Shown here: one piece after another, positions 46,100 through 55,592 of the stretch
How positions within the stretch are numbered: the stretch's first letter is position 1
Layout: each line of letters opens with the position of its first letter
Assembly: GCA_016844745.1 (NCBI GenBank)
Contig: JAERMQ010000002.1
Coordinates: forward strand, 62,001-126,000
Reading direction: 5' to 3'
DNA from: Ignavibacteria bacterium
GTDB taxonomy: Bacteria; Bacteroidota; Ignavibacteria; Kapaibacteriales; UBA2268
Length of the DNA stretch: 64,000 nt
The notes under the pieces: model-generated
What the model was told of the DNA's origin: nothing
Databases searched by the model: none
The model's input: the letters and a program-made list of their open reading frames with translations, nothing else
Position numbers and translations under genes: made by a program

Positions 46100-48184
46100 A
46101 TGCTGGATTCACTTTTCAAACCGAAATCGGTTGCTTTGATAGGAGCTTCAACCAAAGAGTTATCAATTGGTAATGTTATAATAAAAAATTTGCAGAAATA
46201 CGGATTCGTCGGACCTATTTATCCTATTAATCCGAAAGCGCCGGAAATTCGTGGAATCAAAGCCTATCCTACAATTAATGATGTCCCTGGAGAAATCGAC
46301 GTAGCCCATATCGTTATTCCACCGCAGCAGGTGCCGGAAGCAGTAGAAGCTTGTGGAAAAAAAGGTGTCAAGAATGTAATCATAAATACTGCAGGCTTCA
46401 AGGAAATGGGCGCAGAAGGCGAAGCCCTGCAGAATGATTTCGTTACAAAGGGAAAGAAATACGGCGTCCGGATGTTTGGACCGAATTGCCAGGGTATCAT
46501 TAATTCAGACCCGGCAATCAAAGCCTACTGCGATTTTACATTTACTTATCCTAAACCCGGGCATATTTCAATCGTAGCTCAAAGCGGCGGTGTTGGGGCT
46601 GTGATTATGCAGAATTTCTTTGACCTCGATGTCGGTATGCGCATGTATGCTTCAAACGGTAATGCATGCGATATTTCGATACCTGAAATTATCCGTTATT
46701 GGGGCAATGACGATGAAACGCGTGTTATTGTACTTTATGTTGAAAGTTTGGACGACCCGAAATATTTTATGGAAGTAGCTAAAGAGGTTGCAGCAAAGAA
46801 ACCGATATTGGCTATGAATGCGGGTAGAACAGAGGAAGGTTCTAAAGCAGCAACATCGCATACCGGCGGATTAGCAGGAGGAATCGCCACTGATTTAATT
46901 TTCAGGAAAACGGGTATTATCGGATTTCAGGATGCACAGGAAATGTGCCAGGCAGCGGTTGCTTTCGCTGCACAGCCCATTCCAAAAGGCAATAGAATCG
47001 GAATGATAACCAATACCGGTGGTCCGGCAATAATTGCAACTGATGAATTAGTCGAAGGTGGTTGCGAAATTCCACCGATTACAGAACGTGCAGAGAAGAT
47101 TTTGAAAGGAACTATGTTTCCCGCGGCTTCGATAAGTAATCCAATCGATGTTGTTGCCACAGCAGGAGCGCCACAATTCAGAAGCGCACTGGACGTAATG
47201 ATGGATGAAGAACAAATCGATGCCGTATATATTAATTTCGTTACTCCGCCATTTGTGGATTGCGAAAGTGTTGCCAAAGAATTTGCAGAAGTTAGCCGCC
47301 AGCGCCGTAAACCAATCGTCTGTAATTATATGACCGATAAAGCCCAATGGACTGAAACTACCCGGATTCTTCAGGATGGCTCGATACCCTGCTACGATTT
47401 CCCCGGAACTGCAGCAAAAGCAATGACTTCTCTCTGCAGATATGGTAAATTAAAATCACGTGAGACTGGTACAGTTAGGAATTTTTCAGGAATCGATGTA
47501 AGCAAGGCTGAATCTATTATTCAAGATGCCAAAGCGATGGGCAACAAGATGCTCGGCGCTAAAGATGTTTATGAACTTTTTGAGATTTATGGAATATCCG
47601 TTGCCGGATGGGCATTAGCCGACAGCCCGGAAGAAGCTGCAGCAGTTGCTTCACGGATTGGTTACCCCGTCGTACTGAAGGCTGAATCCGATGCAATTAT
47701 CCATAAAAGCGATGTTGGTGGGGTTGCACTCAATCTTCAGGATGCAGAATCAGTATTTTCGGAAGCAGGAAAAATGCGCCAAAAGTTTAATGGAAAGAAT
47801 ATTAGGTTCTTTATTCAAAAATTTATTCAAAACGGTAGGGAACTTATCATCGGCGCTAAAGCAGAAACCGGACTTGGGCATATTGTCATGTTCGGAATGG
47901 GTGGAATTTATGTTGAGGTATTGAAGGATGTTGCTTTTGAATTGACTCCCGTAACCAACTTTGAAGCAAGGCAAATGATTAATTCCCTTAAAATGTCGCC
48001 ATTACTCAAAGGAATTCGCGGTCAAATGGGAATTAATCTTGATTTAGCCGCCGAATATATCGAGCGTGTATCTATGTTTGTTTCAAATCATCCTGAAATT
48101 GAAGAGTTAGACCTGAATCCACTAATTGCTTATGATGATAGAATTATTGCTGTGGATGGAAGGTTAAAATTAATTACGAATTAA
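46100..48184 (+). CDS. ADP-forming acyl-CoA synthetase, fused alpha/beta subunits
   Basis: This 694-residue enzyme converts an acyl-CoA, ADP and phosphate to acid and ATP, or the reverse. The alpha-type region (about 1-450) has the CoA-binding fold and phosphorylated His254 in TSHTGGLAG. The beta-type ATP-grasp region (about 470-694) carries a second His535 in IIHKSDVGG. Both His are needed for the family's phosphate relay. Substrate is unknown; acetyl-CoA is common, but aryl or dicarboxyl acids are possible. It is the only CoA-activating enzyme seen in the island, so it could activate benzoate or recover ATP from a product (inferred). Confidence 0.85.
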   Translation: MLDSLFKPKSVALIGASTKELSIGNVIIKNLQKYGFVGPIYPINPKAPEIRGIKAYPTINDVPGEIDVAHIVIPPQQVPEAVEACGKKGVKNVIINTAGFKEMGAEGEALQNDFVTKGKKYGVRMFGPNCQGIINSDPAIKAYCDFTFTYPKPGHISIVAQSGGVGAVIMQNFFDLDVGMRMYASNGNACDISIPEIIRYWGNDDETRVIVLYVESLDDPKYFMEVAKEVAAKKPILAMNAGRTEEGSKAATSHTGGLAGGIATDLIFRKTGIIGFQDAQEMCQAAVAFAAQPIPKGNRIGMITNTGGPAIIATDELVEGGCEIPPITERAEKILKGTMFPAASISNPIDVVATAGAPQFRSALDVMMDEEQIDAVYINFVTPPFVDCESVAKEFAEVSRQRRKPIVCNYMTDKAQWTETTRILQDGSIPCYDFPGTAAKAMTSLCRYGKLKSRETGTVRNFSGIDVSKAESIIQDAKAMGNKMLGAKDVYELFEIYGISVAGWALADSPEEAAAVASRIGYPVVLKAESDAIIHKSDVGGVALNLQDAESVFSEAGKMRQKFNGKNIRFFIQKFIQNGRELIIGAKAETGLGHIVMFGMGGIYVEVLKDVAFELTPVTNFEARQMINSLKMSPLLKGIRGQMGINLDLAAEYIERVSMFVSNHPEIEELDLNPLIAYDDRIIAVDGRLKLITN

Positions 48185-48443
48185 GAATTACGAATTAAGA
48201 ATTAAAAGTTATAAATTATAAATTATAAATTATGAGTTATAAGTTATAAGTTATAATAATTACAATATAATTGATTTAACATTTTAACAGTATGATATTT
48301 ATAGAAATAGAAAGATTAGTTGATTTATTCATTTGTGTTAATTACTATGTTAAATTCTTTATAATGAGTAATTTATAATGATAATATGACAATATTCTTA
48401 AATAATATTTATAATTAATAAATAAATATATAAATTATCAAAT
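48185..48443. repeat. AT-rich gap with short tandem motifs
   Basis: Directly after the synthetase stop, 'gaattaagaatta' and 'ataaattataaatta' motifs repeat several times (about 48183-48260). The rest is very AT-rich with no gene and no clear terminator. The change from short gaps to a 259-bp gap suggests a transcription-unit break before the orphan HgdB-like gene. Confidence 0.55.
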
Positions 48444-49643
48444 ATGCATAAGATTGAATCATCGAAGAAATTAAAAGAAATTATGTCCGACTATTTCGTT
48501 GGTATGGGTGTTCCCGGTAAAAAATTCGCATGGTGTACCAGCGTTGGTCCGGCGGAATTATTGCGCAGCTTCGGTTTCGAGGTTTATTTTCCCGAGAATC
48601 ACGGCGCTTTATTAGGTACAACAAGAACTTGCCATGATTTTATCCCGGTTGCAGCGGAAATCGGTTATTCAAGCGATATATGCTCATATTTGACAAGCGA
48701 TATCGGCTCGTATATCAGTAAAAATACTCCTTTAATGAAACATTACGGTTTGGAGGGAGTTCCGAAGCCGGATATACTCGTTTATAATACCAATCAATGT
48801 CGTGAAGTCCAGGACTGGTTTACTTACTTTGCCCGTGAGTTCAATTGTCCAATCGTAGGTATTCAATCGCCACGTTATCTTGATCTTGTTAAAAAAGAAG
48901 ATATAGAAAATGTAACTTCTCAATTTAAAGCCCTCATCCCTTATTGCGAGGAAACATCCGGTACGAAATTCGATATCGACAGTTTTCGTGAAACATTAAA
49001 ACTGAGCCGCGAAGCAACAAATTTATGGAAAAAATCACTCGAAACAGCTAAGCATATTCCTGCCCCGATTTCGTTTTTCGATAGCACTATTCACATGGGT
49101 CCAATAGTTGTTTTGAGAGGAACCCAGGTTGCAAAAGATTATTACGCTGAATTATCAAACGAATTGGATGGATACGTAGCCCGTGGCTCAGGAATAATTG
49201 AAAAAGAGCAAATAAGAGTTTATTGGGAAGGTATGCCTATCTGGGGTAAATTGCGTTATATGTCTGATTTGTTCTCAAATAATAATGCAGCAGTCGTTGC
49301 GTCGACATATTGCAATAGCTGGGTTTTCGATGCCTTCGACGAAACTAATCCGTTTGAATCATCTGCCTTAGCATATTCTTCGATTTTCATTAACCGAAGT
49401 GAAAATGTGAAAACTGAAATGATGATAAAGCTGATAGAGGAATACAAAATAGATGGAGTTGTTTTCCATGATTCCAAAACTTGTTTTAATAATACAAATT
49501 CCCGGTTCGGAATGCCTCAAAGACTGAAGGAATCTACTTCGGTAGATACTTTGATTATCGAAGGCGACCTATGCGATTTAAGATTTTTTTCCGAAGCACA
49601 GACGACTACTAAAATCGAAACTTTTATTGAGCAAATGAAATAA
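48444..49643 (+). CDS. Orphan HgdB/BcrB-family Fe-S protein (2-hydroxyacyl-CoA dehydratase-like)
   Basis: This 399-residue protein belongs to the HgdB/BcrB/BcrC fold family but lies apart from bzdNO. Family-like Cys contexts include FAWCTSVGPAELL, RTCHDF, NTNQCREVQDW, STYCNSW and KTCFNN. No second large subunit is adjacent; normally two such subunits form the catalytic core. Orphan HgdB-like proteins paired with one activase include E. coli YjiM/YjiL and the Carboxydothermus double-cubane-cluster protein, a homodimer. The third activase at 60728 may be its partner (inferred). Substrate unknown. Confidence 0.8.
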   Translation: MHKIESSKKLKEIMSDYFVGMGVPGKKFAWCTSVGPAELLRSFGFEVYFPENHGALLGTTRTCHDFIPVAAEIGYSSDICSYLTSDIGSYISKNTPLMKHYGLEGVPKPDILVYNTNQCREVQDWFTYFAREFNCPIVGIQSPRYLDLVKKEDIENVTSQFKALIPYCEETSGTKFDIDSFRETLKLSREATNLWKKSLETAKHIPAPISFFDSTIHMGPIVVLRGTQVAKDYYAELSNELDGYVARGSGIIEKEQIRVYWEGMPIWGKLRYMSDLFSNNNAAVVASTYCNSWVFDAFDETNPFESSALAYSSIFINRSENVKTEMMIKLIEEYKIDGVVFHDSKTCFNNTNSRFGMPQRLKESTSVDTLIIEGDLCDLRFFSEAQTTTKIETFIEQMK

Positions 49644-49646
49644 TTT

Positions 49647-50603
49647 ATGAAAAAAATTATGAAAGAACAAAAACTCAAAATAGGTATTATAGGCTTAGGT
49701 CCCGTAGGACAAGTACTTGCTGTTCATTTTCATGATGCCGGCTGCGAAGTAGCAATATGTGACAGTGATAAGGATAAAATGAATATGATTCGCAATCATG
49801 GATTGGAGCTTGTAGGCGTCATCAAAAAAACTGCTTTTTTCCCGCATAATTATTCCTCGATGGTCGAGCTTCTTGAGCATGAAATCGATGTTTTGATTAC
49901 AGCAGTAAAATCATACAGAGTCGATAAAATCTTAGACCAGGTTGAAAAATACAAACACAATGATATATATCTGTTATGCGCCCAAAATGGCATTGATATT
50001 GGTCAAAAATACACAAGCCATTTTAACGAATCCCAAATTTTCAGGTACGTTGTTAATTTTGGAGGTATGCTGCACGCACCAAATGTTACCCATATTACTT
50101 TTTTTGACCCTCCGAATTATATCGCTTCATTGAATGATACACATAAAAATATTGTGAATCAGCTTGCTTCCACTCTGACTGATGTTGGACTTGCTACGGA
50201 AAGCATCGATTCCTTCTCCCTTGCAAATCATATTTGGGATAAAACTATACAGGTTTGTGCTATTAGCCCGTTATGCGGCATTGCTAATATGACAATTAAA
50301 GAAGCAATAAACAATCAGGGTACAATGGAAATTGTTGAACAGATTATATTGGAATCTGTTGATGTTGCAAAAGCAGAAGGTATTAAATTGGGAGATAATT
50401 TTGTTAAATTGGCTTTAAGGCACATGAAAGGAGCAGGAAATCACCTCCCTTCACTTGCAATCGATATTATGAATAACCATGAAACAGAAATCGACTTTTT
50501 TAATGGAAAAATAGTGGAATACGGAAAAAAACATTACATTCAAACTCCACTAAATTTAATATTTACAAATCTTGTAAAAGCTATTACCAAAAAAAATGGA
50601 TAA
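49647..50603 (+). CDS. PanE/ApbA-family 2-oxoacid reductase (first paralogue)
   Basis: This 318-residue protein has an NAD(P)-binding N-terminus (GIIGLGPVGQVLA) and the ketopantoate reductase fold. It keeps the AQNG motif and the catalytic pair, Lys199 in HIWDKT and Glu281 in HETEID. PanE proteins reduce ketopantoate; Lactococcus PanE also acts as a D-2-hydroxyacid dehydrogenase on branched-chain and aromatic 2-oxoacids. It starts 3 bp after the HgdB-like gene and overlaps the aminotransferase gene. Its context suggests a dedicated 2-oxoacid/2-hydroxyacid role (inferred). A close paralogue is at 51753. Confidence 0.78.
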   Translation: MKKIMKEQKLKIGIIGLGPVGQVLAVHFHDAGCEVAICDSDKDKMNMIRNHGLELVGVIKKTAFFPHNYSSMVELLEHEIDVLITAVKSYRVDKILDQVEKYKHNDIYLLCAQNGIDIGQKYTSHFNESQIFRYVVNFGGMLHAPNVTHITFFDPPNYIASLNDTHKNIVNQLASTLTDVGLATESIDSFSLANHIWDKTIQVCAISPLCGIANMTIKEAINNQGTMEIVEQIILESVDVAKAEGIKLGDNFVKLALRHMKGAGNHLPSLAIDIMNNHETEIDFFNGKIVEYGKKHYIQTPLNLIFTNLVKAITKKNG

Positions 50604-51705
50604 ATCCAAAAATTTAAATATATTCTCAATTCCCAGGAACATTATCGAACTTGAGCCTTATAAGCCCGGACGTACTATTGAGGAGATAAAAAGAGAATAT
50701 GGATTAAATAAAGTAATCAAATTGGCTTCGAATGAAAATCCTTTAGGCGTTTCTCCTCTTGCCATTCAGGCTATGTTTGCTTCTATAAACCAAATAAACC
50801 GGTATCCTGATATTACAAGTTCATTACTTTGTGCAAAATTATCTGAAGTTTTCAATATCAGTATTGATAATATCATTACTGCACATGGCTCGGAAGCGAT
50901 AATTCAAGTGATTATGCGAACTTTTCTTTTGGAAACCGATGAAGTTATTACTGCATCGGGAACCTTTGTCGGTTTTTACGTAATAGCCCAGGCACGTGGT
51001 GTAAGAATGAAACTTGTTCCATTAAAGGATTACCGGTTCGATTTAAATGCTATTGCTAATGCCATCACAGAAAAAACAAAACTAATCTATCTTGTTAATC
51101 CTAACAGCCCAACGGGTAATTATTTTACTAAAACCGAATTCGGGGAATTCCTGAAATTAGTACCGGAAAATGTGTTGATTATCCTGGATGAAGCCTATTT
51201 TGAATTCGTTAAGGAACGGGATGATTTTCCCGATTCTCTTAACTATTCTCATAATAATATTATTACTTTACGGACATTTTCGAAAGCTTATGGATTGGCA
51301 GGTATGCGTATTGGGTATGGCTTTGCCAATCCGGAATTTATTAAATTAATGATGAAGGTAAAATTACCATTTGAACCCGGAATTCCACAGCAGGCGGCAG
51401 GCGTGGCTGCATTGAGCGATAAGCAATTCCTGGATTATTATTTGGAGATGAACAGAACCGGAAGGGAATATTTTTACGATTGTTATAATAAACTCGGAAT
51501 TGAATATATTAAATCCGATACTAATTTTGTTATGAGTATTTTCGATTCCGAAGATAGAGTAATTAATATTACTGAGAAACTTTTACGAAAAGGTATTATT
51601 GTAAGGCCTCTTAAGGCTTTCAGATTGCCTCATTGTATAAGGGTAACAGTTGGACTTCCTGAAGAAAATGAAATTTATTGCAAAGCATTGCAAAATGTTT
51701 TATAG
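50596..51705 (+). CDS. HisC-like PLP aminotransferase
   Basis: This 369-residue fold-type I aminotransferase resembles histidinol-phosphate aminotransferase (LASNENPLG, NPNSPTG, ILDEAYFEF). The PLP Lys230 is in RTFSKAYGLAGMRIGYG. HisC-like enzymes often act on aromatic or other amino acids, so the substrate is open. No other histidine genes are near. It overlaps the preceding PanE-like gene by 8 nt and is followed by a second PanE-like gene, which suggests an amino acid/2-oxoacid/2-hydroxyacid series. Confidence 0.82.
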   Translation: MDKSKNLNIFSIPRNIIELEPYKPGRTIEEIKREYGLNKVIKLASNENPLGVSPLAIQAMFASINQINRYPDITSSLLCAKLSEVFNISIDNIITAHGSEAIIQVIMRTFLLETDEVITASGTFVGFYVIAQARGVRMKLVPLKDYRFDLNAIANAITEKTKLIYLVNPNSPTGNYFTKTEFGEFLKLVPENVLIILDEAYFEFVKERDDFPDSLNYSHNNIITLRTFSKAYGLAGMRIGYGFANPEFIKLMMKVKLPFEPGIPQQAAGVAALSDKQFLDYYLEMNRTGREYFYDCYNKLGIEYIKSDTNFVMSIFDSEDRVINITEKLLRKGIIVRPLKAFRLPHCIRVTVGLPEENEIYCKALQNVL

Positions 51706-51752
51706 AATTATAAAAATTATTTAAAATTTGAAAATTAAACCGTTGAATTATA

Positions 51753-52706
51753 ATGGATCCAAAGAAATATAAAATCGGTATTGTAGGGCTTGGTCCTGTT
51801 GGGCTAACACTTGCAGTTCATATTAAGGAGGCAGGGTGCGAAATAGCCGTTTGCGATATGGTTAAGGAAAAGATGAATCTTATTTGGAACTCAGGAATAG
51901 AACTAATAGGTGTAATCGAGAAGACCTGTTTCGTAAATTATTCTTATTCCTCATTCGAAGAGCTTTTGAAACACGATATTGATATTCTTATTTGCGCTTC
52001 TAAAGCATATCATGTTGATAATATCTTAGACCAGATCGTATGCCATAGCAATAATCCGAATCTCTTAATAATAAGCGCACAAAATGGAATCGGGGTTGCC
52101 TCAAAGTATGCTAATCGTTTTAACGAATCCCGGGTATTGAGAATGGTTGTTAACTTTGCAGGAAATCTTAATGCACCAAATGTTGTTAATGTTACTTTTT
52201 TTAATCCTCCGAATTTTATTGCATCCAAAGATGATTCCAGATTGGACATTGCCGAATGGTTTTCCGAAGTGCTTAGTTCAGTTAATTTGACAACCGTTGC
52301 TACCGATTCCTTCACCCAGGCTTCGAAAATCTGGGAAAAAACCATATTAAATGCAGCGTTAAGTCCACTTTGTGCCATATCAAAATTAACGATGAAAGAA
52401 GCCATGTCGAACCCTGATACACTCGAAATAGCTGAAAAAATAATTATAGAAGCTATCGAGGTTGCCAAGGCTGAGGAGATAAAACTATCGGATAATTTTG
52501 TTAAATTGGCAATTCGTTATTTGAAAAATGCCGGTGACCATTTCCCATCTCTTGCAGTTGACCTTCTGAATAAGCGGGAAACCGAAATTGATTATATGAA
52601 CGGAAAACTGGTTGAATACGGTAGAAAGCATTATGTTCGCACACCGCTGAATTTGACATTTACTAATTTGGTAAAAGCTATTACCATGAAAAATAAAAAT
52701 GATTGA
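51753..52706 (+). CDS. PanE/ApbA-family 2-oxoacid reductase (second paralogue)
   Basis: This 317-residue protein is a paralogue of the gene at 49647, with near-identical stretches such as ETEID and RTPLNLTFTNLVKAIT against QTPLNLIFTNLVKAIT. It has GIVGLGPVGLTLA, SAQNG, Lys196 (KIWEKT) and Glu278. The catalytic pair is intact, so it should be active. Two copies flanking an aminotransferase imply either two substrates or opposite directions. It overlaps mocA by 8 nt. Confidence 0.78.
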   Translation: MDPKKYKIGIVGLGPVGLTLAVHIKEAGCEIAVCDMVKEKMNLIWNSGIELIGVIEKTCFVNYSYSSFEELLKHDIDILICASKAYHVDNILDQIVCHSNNPNLLIISAQNGIGVASKYANRFNESRVLRMVVNFAGNLNAPNVVNVTFFNPPNFIASKDDSRLDIAEWFSEVLSSVNLTTVATDSFTQASKIWEKTILNAALSPLCAISKLTMKEAMSNPDTLEIAEKIIIEAIEVAKAEEIKLSDNFVKLAIRYLKNAGDHFPSLAVDLLNKRETEIDYMNGKLVEYGRKHYVRTPLNLTFTNLVKAITMKNKND

Positions 52707-53289
52707 AACGGATGATGAGACTTGCCCTGGCGCAATTATTTTAGCCGCCGGATTATCGGAAAGAATGCAAAGTCCTAAACCGTTATTGAAATTTGATTCG
52801 CAAAAAAGATTTATCGATAAAATATTTGATGAATATTTAAAATTTGGCTGTAACGAGGTTATTGTCGTAATAAATCATGCTCTAACCGGACAATTTGAAT
52901 CAATCAGGGGAATTAAATTTGCTGTCAATACAAATCCGGAAAAGGGAAGATTTTCTTCTATTAAAATAGGTGTAGAGTTCCTGGAATCCTCCAATTTTTG
53001 CTTTATTCAAAATATTGATAATCCATTCGTTAATCAGGATGTTCTCAGGATTCTCAATCAAGTTAAGGAACAATCAGATTATATCGTGCCGACATTCGAA
53101 GGCAGGGGAGGTCATCCGATTTTATTAAATAAAAATATTATTGATAATATAAAAAAATGTGAAAAGGATGATTTGAATTTGCGTGAATTATTAGCAAAAT
53201 ATAAGAGTAAGAAGGTAGAATTTAATGATAATTCAATTTTAATAAATATTAATACAAAAGAAGAATATAATTATTATTTTCATTTTTAA
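52699..53289 (+). CDS. mocA: Molybdenum cofactor cytidylyltransferase-like protein (MocA)
   Basis: MocA makes molybdopterin cytosine dinucleotide (MCD), the cofactor of xanthine-oxidase-family hydroxylases. The 196-residue nucleotidyltransferase has the loop IILAAGLSERMQSPKPLL, the metal-site region NIDNPFV and GRGGHPILL. It lies just before xdhC and near the hydroxylase genes, and it overlaps the upstream PanE-like gene, so co-transcription is expected. 4-hydroxybenzoyl-CoA reductase is known to use MCD. Confidence 0.82.
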   Translation: MIETDDETCPGAIILAAGLSERMQSPKPLLKFDSQKRFIDKIFDEYLKFGCNEVIVVINHALTGQFESIRGIKFAVNTNPEKGRFSSIKIGVEFLESSNFCFIQNIDNPFVNQDVLRILNQVKEQSDYIVPTFEGRGGHPILLNKNIIDNIKKCEKDDLNLRELLAKYKSKKVEFNDNSILININTKEEYNYYFHF

Positions 53290-53350
53290 ATATTTTCCTT
53301 TAGAGTTTTAAAAAATAAAATACGAATATATAAATTAAATTGATAGAAAA

Positions 53351-54121
53351 ATGGAAAATCTCTACGAAAAAATAATAGAACTCAGGAAAAATAATCGTAA
53401 ATCCATTTTATGTACGATGACATCACATAGTGGTTCAACCCCACGCAAAACCGGTTCAAAAATGCTCGTAACCGATACGGGTGAGATATTCGGAACCATC
53501 GGTGGTGGCTTGCTTGAGAAAAATATAATTGAAGAATCATTAAAATTAACCAGTAATCCCGAACCAAAATTATTCAGGTATAATTTAACCAAAGACCTTG
53601 GCATGACCTGTGGCGGCTCTGTGGAAGTATTCTGCGAACCGTTATTTTCCAATCTGAATTTATATATTTTCGGTGGCGGTCATATTGGTAAATCTCTTGC
53701 CGGACTTGTTGAAAACCTGAATTTTAATATTACTGTTATAGATGAGAGGACAGAAATATTCGAAACTTATGGAAGAACAAGCGCTGTTCATGTATCAAAG
53801 CAATTTGAAGAATTTATTGAAGAAACGAACTTTGGAGAAACTTCATTCATTGTAATTGTCACAAAGGGGCATGAAACTGATTTTCATGTGATTAAATCCT
53901 GCATCAACAAACAATATGCTTACATGGGAATGATAGGCAGCAAACGAAAAGTGGAAGAAATGAGAAAAAAGTTGATAAATGAAAATATTGCTACATTGGA
54001 ACAATTAAACAACATTGATATGCCGATTGGGATAGATATTATGGCAGAAAGTCCGGATGAGATTGCTATCAGCATTGCAGCTAAACTAATTCTTGAGAAA
54101 AATAAATTGTTGAAAAAATAG
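53351..54121 (+). CDS. xdhC: XdhC-family Mo cofactor sulfuration/insertion factor
   Basis: XdhC proteins bind molybdenum cofactor, protect it and promote its sulfuration before insertion into xanthine-dehydrogenase-like enzymes. The 256-residue protein has the N-terminal XdhC/CoxI domain (SHSGSTPRKTGSKMLV, GTIGGGLLE, MTCGGSVEVFCEPL) and the C-terminal Rossmann domain (YIFGGGHIGKSLAG, MIGSKRKVEEM, PIGIDIMAESPDEIA). It follows mocA and precedes the korDABC genes. Confidence 0.88.
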   Translation: MENLYEKIIELRKNNRKSILCTMTSHSGSTPRKTGSKMLVTDTGEIFGTIGGGLLEKNIIEESLKLTSNPEPKLFRYNLTKDLGMTCGGSVEVFCEPLFSNLNLYIFGGGHIGKSLAGLVENLNFNITVIDERTEIFETYGRTSAVHVSKQFEEFIEETNFGETSFIVIVTKGHETDFHVIKSCINKQYAYMGMIGSKRKVEEMRKKLINENIATLEQLNNIDMPIGIDIMAESPDEIAISIAAKLILEKNKLLKK

Positions 54122-54129
54122 ATTTTGTG

Positions 54130-54378
54130 ATGGGAATTAAAAGAAAAAAAATTGAAATTGAAATTGATGAACGGCTTTGCAAAGGCTGTGATATTTGCGT
54201 TATTCTTTGCTCTGAGAAAGTTTTTACTATAAGCAAAAAAATCAACTCAAACGGATATTATGTACCGATTCCTTCGAATATCGAAAATTGTAACGGATGC
54301 CTGATTTGCGAACTTATATGCCCCGAACTTGCCGTAATTCTTGAAAAAACCGAATTAGATGAATTGGTGGCATTATGA
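54130..54378 (+). CDS. korD: 2-oxoacid:ferredoxin oxidoreductase delta subunit (ferredoxin-like)
   Basis: This 82-residue 2[4Fe-4S] protein has cluster motifs CKGCDICVILC and CNGCLICELICP and is the electron-transfer subunit of the complex encoded downstream. Its TGA overlaps the korA ATG (ATGA). The frame has a GTG one codon earlier (54127), but ATG at 54130 was chosen. Confidence 0.85.
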   Translation: MGIKRKKIEIEIDERLCKGCDICVILCSEKVFTISKKINSNGYYVPIPSNIENCNGCLICELICPELAVILEKTELDELVAL

Positions 54379-55517
54379 ACAATCAAAAATATCTCGATTC
54401 GTTGAAGAACAAAACATTATTTCTTCAGGGTGATGAAGCGGCAGCCTACGGCGCTCTTTTTGCAGGATGTAATTTTTTTGCCGGATATCCTATTACTCCT
54501 GCTTCCGAAATAGCGGAATTAATGTCCCGTGAGCTTCCGAAATCAGGGGGCTATTATATCCAGATGGAAGATGAAATTGCAAGTATCGGTGCGGTTATAG
54601 GAGCGGTTTGGTCCGGTGGGAAATCAATGACTGCTACCTCAGGTCCCGGATTTTCGCTAATGCAGGAAAATATCGGGTATGCCTGCATGACCGAAAGCCC
54701 TTGCGTAATTGTGGATGTTCAGCGTTCCGGACCTTCAACGGGTCAGGCAACAAAAGGCGCTCAGGGTGATGTTTTGCAAGCACGCTGGGGTACGCATGGC
54801 GACCATGAAATGATAGCGTTATCGCCCTGGTCATCGCAGGAATCTTTCGATTTGATGATTGAAGCATTTAATCTATCTGAGAAATACCGAAACCCGGTGA
54901 TATTTCTTCTAGACGGCGAAGTAGGCCACATCAGGGAAAAGGTAGTATTTCCGGATATCAATGAATTAAATATTTATCAAAGAAATATCAGTCTCGAAAA
55001 AATTGATGTATTTGGCGGACAAAGGATTCCGCCAATGATTGAATTTGGAATGGGGCAGAGGATTCATGTAACGGGCTCAACACATAAAAGCAATGGAATG
55101 AGGGATGTATCCTCGATGGAGGCTCATGATACACTGATACGTCGAATATATGATAAAATATCTTCCAACAGGAATGAAATTGCGCATTTCGAAACTCACT
55201 ACATAGATAATATGGATTATCTTGCAGTATCTTATGGCGCTGCTGCAAGACCCACTATGGGAGCGGTTCTCAAGCTGAGGGAAAGGGGTATAAAAATCGG
55301 TTTTTTGCGACTGATTACAATTTGGCCCTTTCCGATTGATATTTGCACGGAATTAGGTAAAAGAACAAAGAAAATATTTGTACCGGAAATGAATCTCGGA
55401 CAAGTATCCCGTGAGATTGAACGCTTTGTTAATTGTCCGGTTGAGAGTGTTTCAAAAATCGGAGGAATTTCGCACACAATAGATGAAATTACAAATTATA
55501 TTTCCGCTAACATTTGA
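54375..55517 (+). CDS. korA: 2-oxoglutarate:ferredoxin oxidoreductase alpha subunit
   Basis: This 380-residue subunit carries the pyrimidine-binding part of the TPP enzyme: QGDEAAAYGALFAGC, GYPITPASEI and TATSGPGFSLMQENIGYA. In Thauera, 2-oxoglutarate:ferredoxin oxidoreductase regenerates the reduced ferredoxin used by benzoyl-CoA reductase; its presence here fits that role. 2-oxoglutarate is preferred by context, but other 2-oxoacids are possible. It overlaps korD by 4 nt. Confidence 0.86.
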   Translation: MNNQKYLDSLKNKTLFLQGDEAAAYGALFAGCNFFAGYPITPASEIAELMSRELPKSGGYYIQMEDEIASIGAVIGAVWSGGKSMTATSGPGFSLMQENIGYACMTESPCVIVDVQRSGPSTGQATKGAQGDVLQARWGTHGDHEMIALSPWSSQESFDLMIEAFNLSEKYRNPVIFLLDGEVGHIREKVVFPDINELNIYQRNISLEKIDVFGGQRIPPMIEFGMGQRIHVTGSTHKSNGMRDVSSMEAHDTLIRRIYDKISSNRNEIAHFETHYIDNMDYLAVSYGAAARPTMGAVLKLRERGIKIGFLRLITIWPFPIDICTELGKRTKKIFVPEMNLGQVSREIERFVNCPVESVSKIGGISHTIDEITNYISANI

Positions 55518-55592
55518 TTAAGTTATTTAAGAAGATAATTTTATTAATAGAATTTTATTATTAGAAAATATTATTACAAAAGTATAAATAAA

